Assembly (NCBI GenBank): GCA_905187695.1
Contig: CAJJIY010000044.1
Coordinates: forward strand, 1-8,792
Reading direction: 5' to 3'
DNA from: an uncultured Eubacteriales bacterium
Lineage (GTDB): Bacteria > Bacillota > Clostridia > Oscillospirales > CAG-272
Length of the DNA: 8,792 nucleotides
Part shown: piece by piece, positions 6,787 through 8,792 of the stretch
Numbering within the stretch: the first letter of the stretch is position 1
Layout: every line of letters starts with the position of its first letter
Made by a program: the position numbers and the translations under genes
The notes under the pieces: model-generated
The model's database searches: none
The model's input: only the letters and a program-made list of their open reading frames with translations
Told to the model about the DNA's origin: nothing

Positions 6787-8525
6787 GCCTGTTCTCCTTT
6801 CCGGATGGCGCCGAAGGCGCAGAGTTGCACGCAGACCTTGCATCCCACGCACAGCGTTTCGTCAATACGGGCCTTGCCGTTTTTGAAGCTGATGGCCGGG
6901 CAGCCCAGCCCCACGCAGCGGCGGCAACCGCGACAGGCAGCCGCATCCACCGTGAGCGGCTTTTGCGCCTTGACCGACTTGAGTAGCACGCAGGGACGGC
7001 GGGAAATGATGACCGACGGCTCGTTGACCGCCAGTTCCTCCCGCAATGCCGTGCGCACGGCCGAAAGATCGTAGGGGTCCACCACCCGCACACGCCGGAT
7101 GCCCACCGCGTGGCACAGAGCCGTGAGGTCCACCTTCGCGGCCGGGTCTCCCTTGATATTATAGCCGGTCGTCGGATTCTGCTGATGGCCGGTCATGCCG
7201 GTGATGGAATTGTCCAGAATCACCACTGTGGACGGGGAAGCGTTATAGGCAATGTTCATGAGTCCGGTCACACCCGAATGAACAAAGGTGGAGTCGCCGA
7301 TGACCGCCACGGTCTTTCCGGCATCCTCTCCTTTGGCCGCAAGGTTAAAGCCGTGAATACCCGAAACCGAGGCCCCCATGCAAAGAGTAGCGTCCATGGC
7401 TGAGAGTGGCGGCTGTGCGCCCAGCGTATAACAGCCGATGTCGCCCAGCACGGTCACCTTTTCATGGGCCAATTCATAGAAAATGCCGCGGTGCGGGCAG
7501 CCCGCGCACATCATGGGCGGGCGCACCGGGATGTCGCGCACCGCTTCGGGTGCCTCGGGAGCAGGCAGGCCGAAAGCCGCGGCAATGCTTGCCTGCGAAA
7601 ATTCGCCAACCGGCGGGAAGAGCGACTTCCCGATGACCGAAAGACCCATGGCGCGGCAATGATTTTCAATCACGGGGTCCAGTTCTTCAATGACGTAGAG
7701 CTTTTCTACCTGTGCGGCAAAGTCGCGGATGAGCGTTTCGGGGAGTGGGTTCGGCATGCCGATTTTCAGGACGCTGACGCGATCCCCGAAAACCTCTTTG
7801 ACATATTGATAGCAGGTGCCTTCGGTGATGATGCCGATCTCCTTTGAATCCCCCCATTCCACACGGTTAAAAGGGCAATGCTCGGCATATTCGCGCAGTT
7901 TTTGGGTGCGCGCCTCCACCACCGGATGGCGCTTTTTGGCATTGCCCGGCATCATGATGTATTTTCCGCCGTTCCGCTCGTAGGGGGGAAGGGCGCGCGC
8001 TTCCCGCGCGCCCGGCTCCACCACCGATTGGCTGTGTGCCACGCGCGTGCAGAGCCGGAAGAGGACCGGTGTGTCAAATTGCTCCGAGAGCTCAAAGGCC
8101 GCCTTGGCAAAATCGAGTGCCTCGGCTGAGTCGGCCGGCTCCAGCATCGGCACCTTGGCGGCAACGGCATAGTGCCGGGAGTCCTGCTCGTTTTGAGAGG
8201 AGTGCATGGCGGGGTCGTCTGCCACGCAGATGACCAGACCGCCCGTGACGCCGGTATAGGAAAGCGTAAAGAGCGGGTCGGCCGCCACGTTCAGCCCCAC
8301 GTGCTTCATGGCGCAGGCCGCGCGCATCCCGCGCAGGGAAGCGCCAAAGGCCACCTCCAACGCCACTTTTTCATTGGGCGCCCATTCGCTGTGGATATCG
8401 TCGTATTTGGAAAGGAATTCGGTGATTTCTGTGGAAGGCGTGCCGGGATAACTGGAAACCAGCCCGATGCCGCCCTCGTAAAGACCTCTGGCAACCGCCT
8501 GGTTGCCGATCATCAGTTGTTTCAT
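6783..8525 (-). CDS. iorA: Indolepyruvate:ferredoxin oxidoreductase alpha subunit
   Basis: This 580-residue, thiamine-diphosphate and iron-sulfur subunit performs oxidative decarboxylation of indolepyruvate, phenylpyruvate and hydroxyphenylpyruvate in anaerobes. In order it has the pyrimidine-binding domain with SSYPGTPSTEI (24-34) and GASLRGMRAACAMKHVGLNV (61-80), a middle domain, then the diphosphate-binding domain with CAGCPHR (340-346), GDIGCYTLGA (361-370), GDSTF (410-414) and LDNSITGMTGHQ (437-448). A C-terminal two-cluster ferredoxin domain follows: C531, C534, C537, C542 and C559, C562, C565, C569. The second cluster ends in Cys-Ala instead of the common Cys-Pro. The length is slightly below the usual 600 or so but nothing essential is missing. 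The ATG at 8525 follows AGGAG (8541-8537) by 11 bases, and that site overlaps the stop of the upstream synthetase gene, 15 bases away. Confidence 0.96.
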   Translation of the reverse strand: MKQLMIGNQAVARGLYEGGIGLVSSYPGTPSTEITEFLSKYDDIHSEWAPNEKVALEVAFGASLRGMRAACAMKHVGLNVAADPLFTLSYTGVTGGLVICVADDPAMHSSQNEQDSRHYAVAAKVPMLEPADSAEALDFAKAAFELSEQFDTPVLFRLCTRVAHSQSVVEPGAREARALPPYERNGGKYIMMPGNAKKRHPVVEARTQKLREYAEHCPFNRVEWGDSKEIGIITEGTCYQYVKEVFGDRVSVLKIGMPNPLPETLIRDFAAQVEKLYVIEELDPVIENHCRAMGLSVIGKSLFPPVGEFSQASIAAAFGLPAPEAPEAVRDIPVRPPMMCAGCPHRGIFYELAHEKVTVLGDIGCYTLGAQPPLSAMDATLCMGASVSGIHGFNLAAKGEDAGKTVAVIGDSTFVHSGVTGLMNIAYNASPSTVVILDNSITGMTGHQQNPTTGYNIKGDPAAKVDLTALCHAVGIRRVRVVDPYDLSAVRTALREELAVNEPSVIISRRPCVLLKSVKAQKPLTVDAAACRGCRRCVGLGCPAISFKNGKARIDETLCVGCKVCVQLCAFGAIRKGEQA

Positions 8526-8540
8526 AAATCAAAATGCTCC

Positions 8541-8792
8541 TCATGCGTTGTTTTGCGCCGAAACCAGTCCCTCGCCGCCATAGAGGCGGCGCAGCTTCGG
8601 CTTTTCGATTTTTCCGGTGGGATTCCGGGGGACGGGGGCAAAGATGATCCGCCGCGGGCGTTTATAGCGGGGGAGCGCCTGGCAGAAATCCATGATTTCC
8701 GCCTCGGTGCAGGAAACGCCCGGCAAGAGTTCGATCACCGCCGCGGCAATTTCGCCCAGTCGCGGATCGGGCAGGCCGATGACGGCCACATC
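8541..8792 (-). CDS. Acyl/aryl-CoA synthetase, C-terminal AMP-binding domain, truncated by the window
   Basis: The frame enters from the right edge, so only the last 83 residues are seen. They are the mobile C-terminal domain of an acyl-CoA synthetase: DVAVIGLPDPRLGE at the edge, ALPRYKRPRRIIF in the middle, and NPTGKIEKPKLR with the catalytic lysine at bases 8612-8610. In this superfamily that lysine acts in adenylation of the acid. Pattern and spacing match medium/long-chain or aryl-CoA ligases and not the PaaK subfamily further down the operon. It is followed after 15 bases by iorA on the same strand, so it is probably co-transcribed and acts on a related acid. Which acid cannot be told from this fragment; the N-terminal domain with the acid pocket lies outside the window. 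Confidence 0.9.
   Translation of the reverse strand, partial: DVAVIGLPDPRLGEIAAAVIELLPGVSCTEAEIMDFCQALPRYKRPRRIIFAPVPRNPTGKIEKPKLRRLYGGEGLVSAQNNA

Noticed and set aside
6787..6852. N-terminal extension of IorB by 22 residues
   Set aside because: It would overlap the ferredoxin-cluster codons of iorA. The ATG at 6786 gives the family N-terminus and the common ATGA coupling.

Overview
This window reads as chromosomal DNA of a GC-rich (about 60% by eye) strictly anaerobic bacterium, most likely a fermentative member of the Clostridia or a relative. The reasons are the purine-rich Shine-Dalgarno sites, one clear TTGCAA-17-TATAAT promoter, strong hairpin terminators, a biotin-dependent sodium-pump decarboxylase and a ferredoxin-dependent 2-oxoacid oxidoreductase. 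The lineage is an inference from gene content only. Nearly all of the window is coding, no gene-free stretch exceeds about 115 bases, and I see no RNA genes, mobile elements or CRISPR arrays.

Left block, plus strand, 1-2817: the end of a biotin carrier protein, then the membrane beta subunit of a sodium-translocating decarboxylase, then a pyruvate/oxaloacetate-type carboxyltransferase (alpha) subunit without its own biotin domain. The genes are 5-15 bases apart with good ribosome sites, so this looks like the 3' end of one operon. The carrier in trans would take CO2 from the alpha subunit and deliver it to the beta subunit, where decarboxylation drives Na+ export. A hairpin terminator ends the block (2822-2864).

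Middle, plus strand, 2872-4384: a single-gene unit with its own promoter, a MATE-family multidrug or metabolite exporter, and a perfect 22-bp terminator hairpin that overlaps its stop codon. The hairpin carries A and T tracts on both arms and so can also stop transcription arriving from the right.

Right block, minus strand, 8792-4450: a tightly packed operon read right to left. It holds the C-terminal end of an acyl/aryl-CoA synthetase, iorA and iorB (indolepyruvate:ferredoxin oxidoreductase, overlapping by 4 bases), a PaaK-type phenylacetate-CoA ligase, and a small tandem-ACT-domain protein. IorAB oxidises aryl pyruvates from aromatic amino acids to arylacetyl-CoA and reduces ferredoxin. The ligase can interconvert arylacetyl-CoA and the free arylacetic acid, either gaining ATP or activating the acid. 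The ACT protein probably senses an amino acid.

The window as a whole is energy metabolism of an anaerobe living on amino and organic acids. All families are recognisable. The most interesting points are the operon combinations rather than any single unknown gene.
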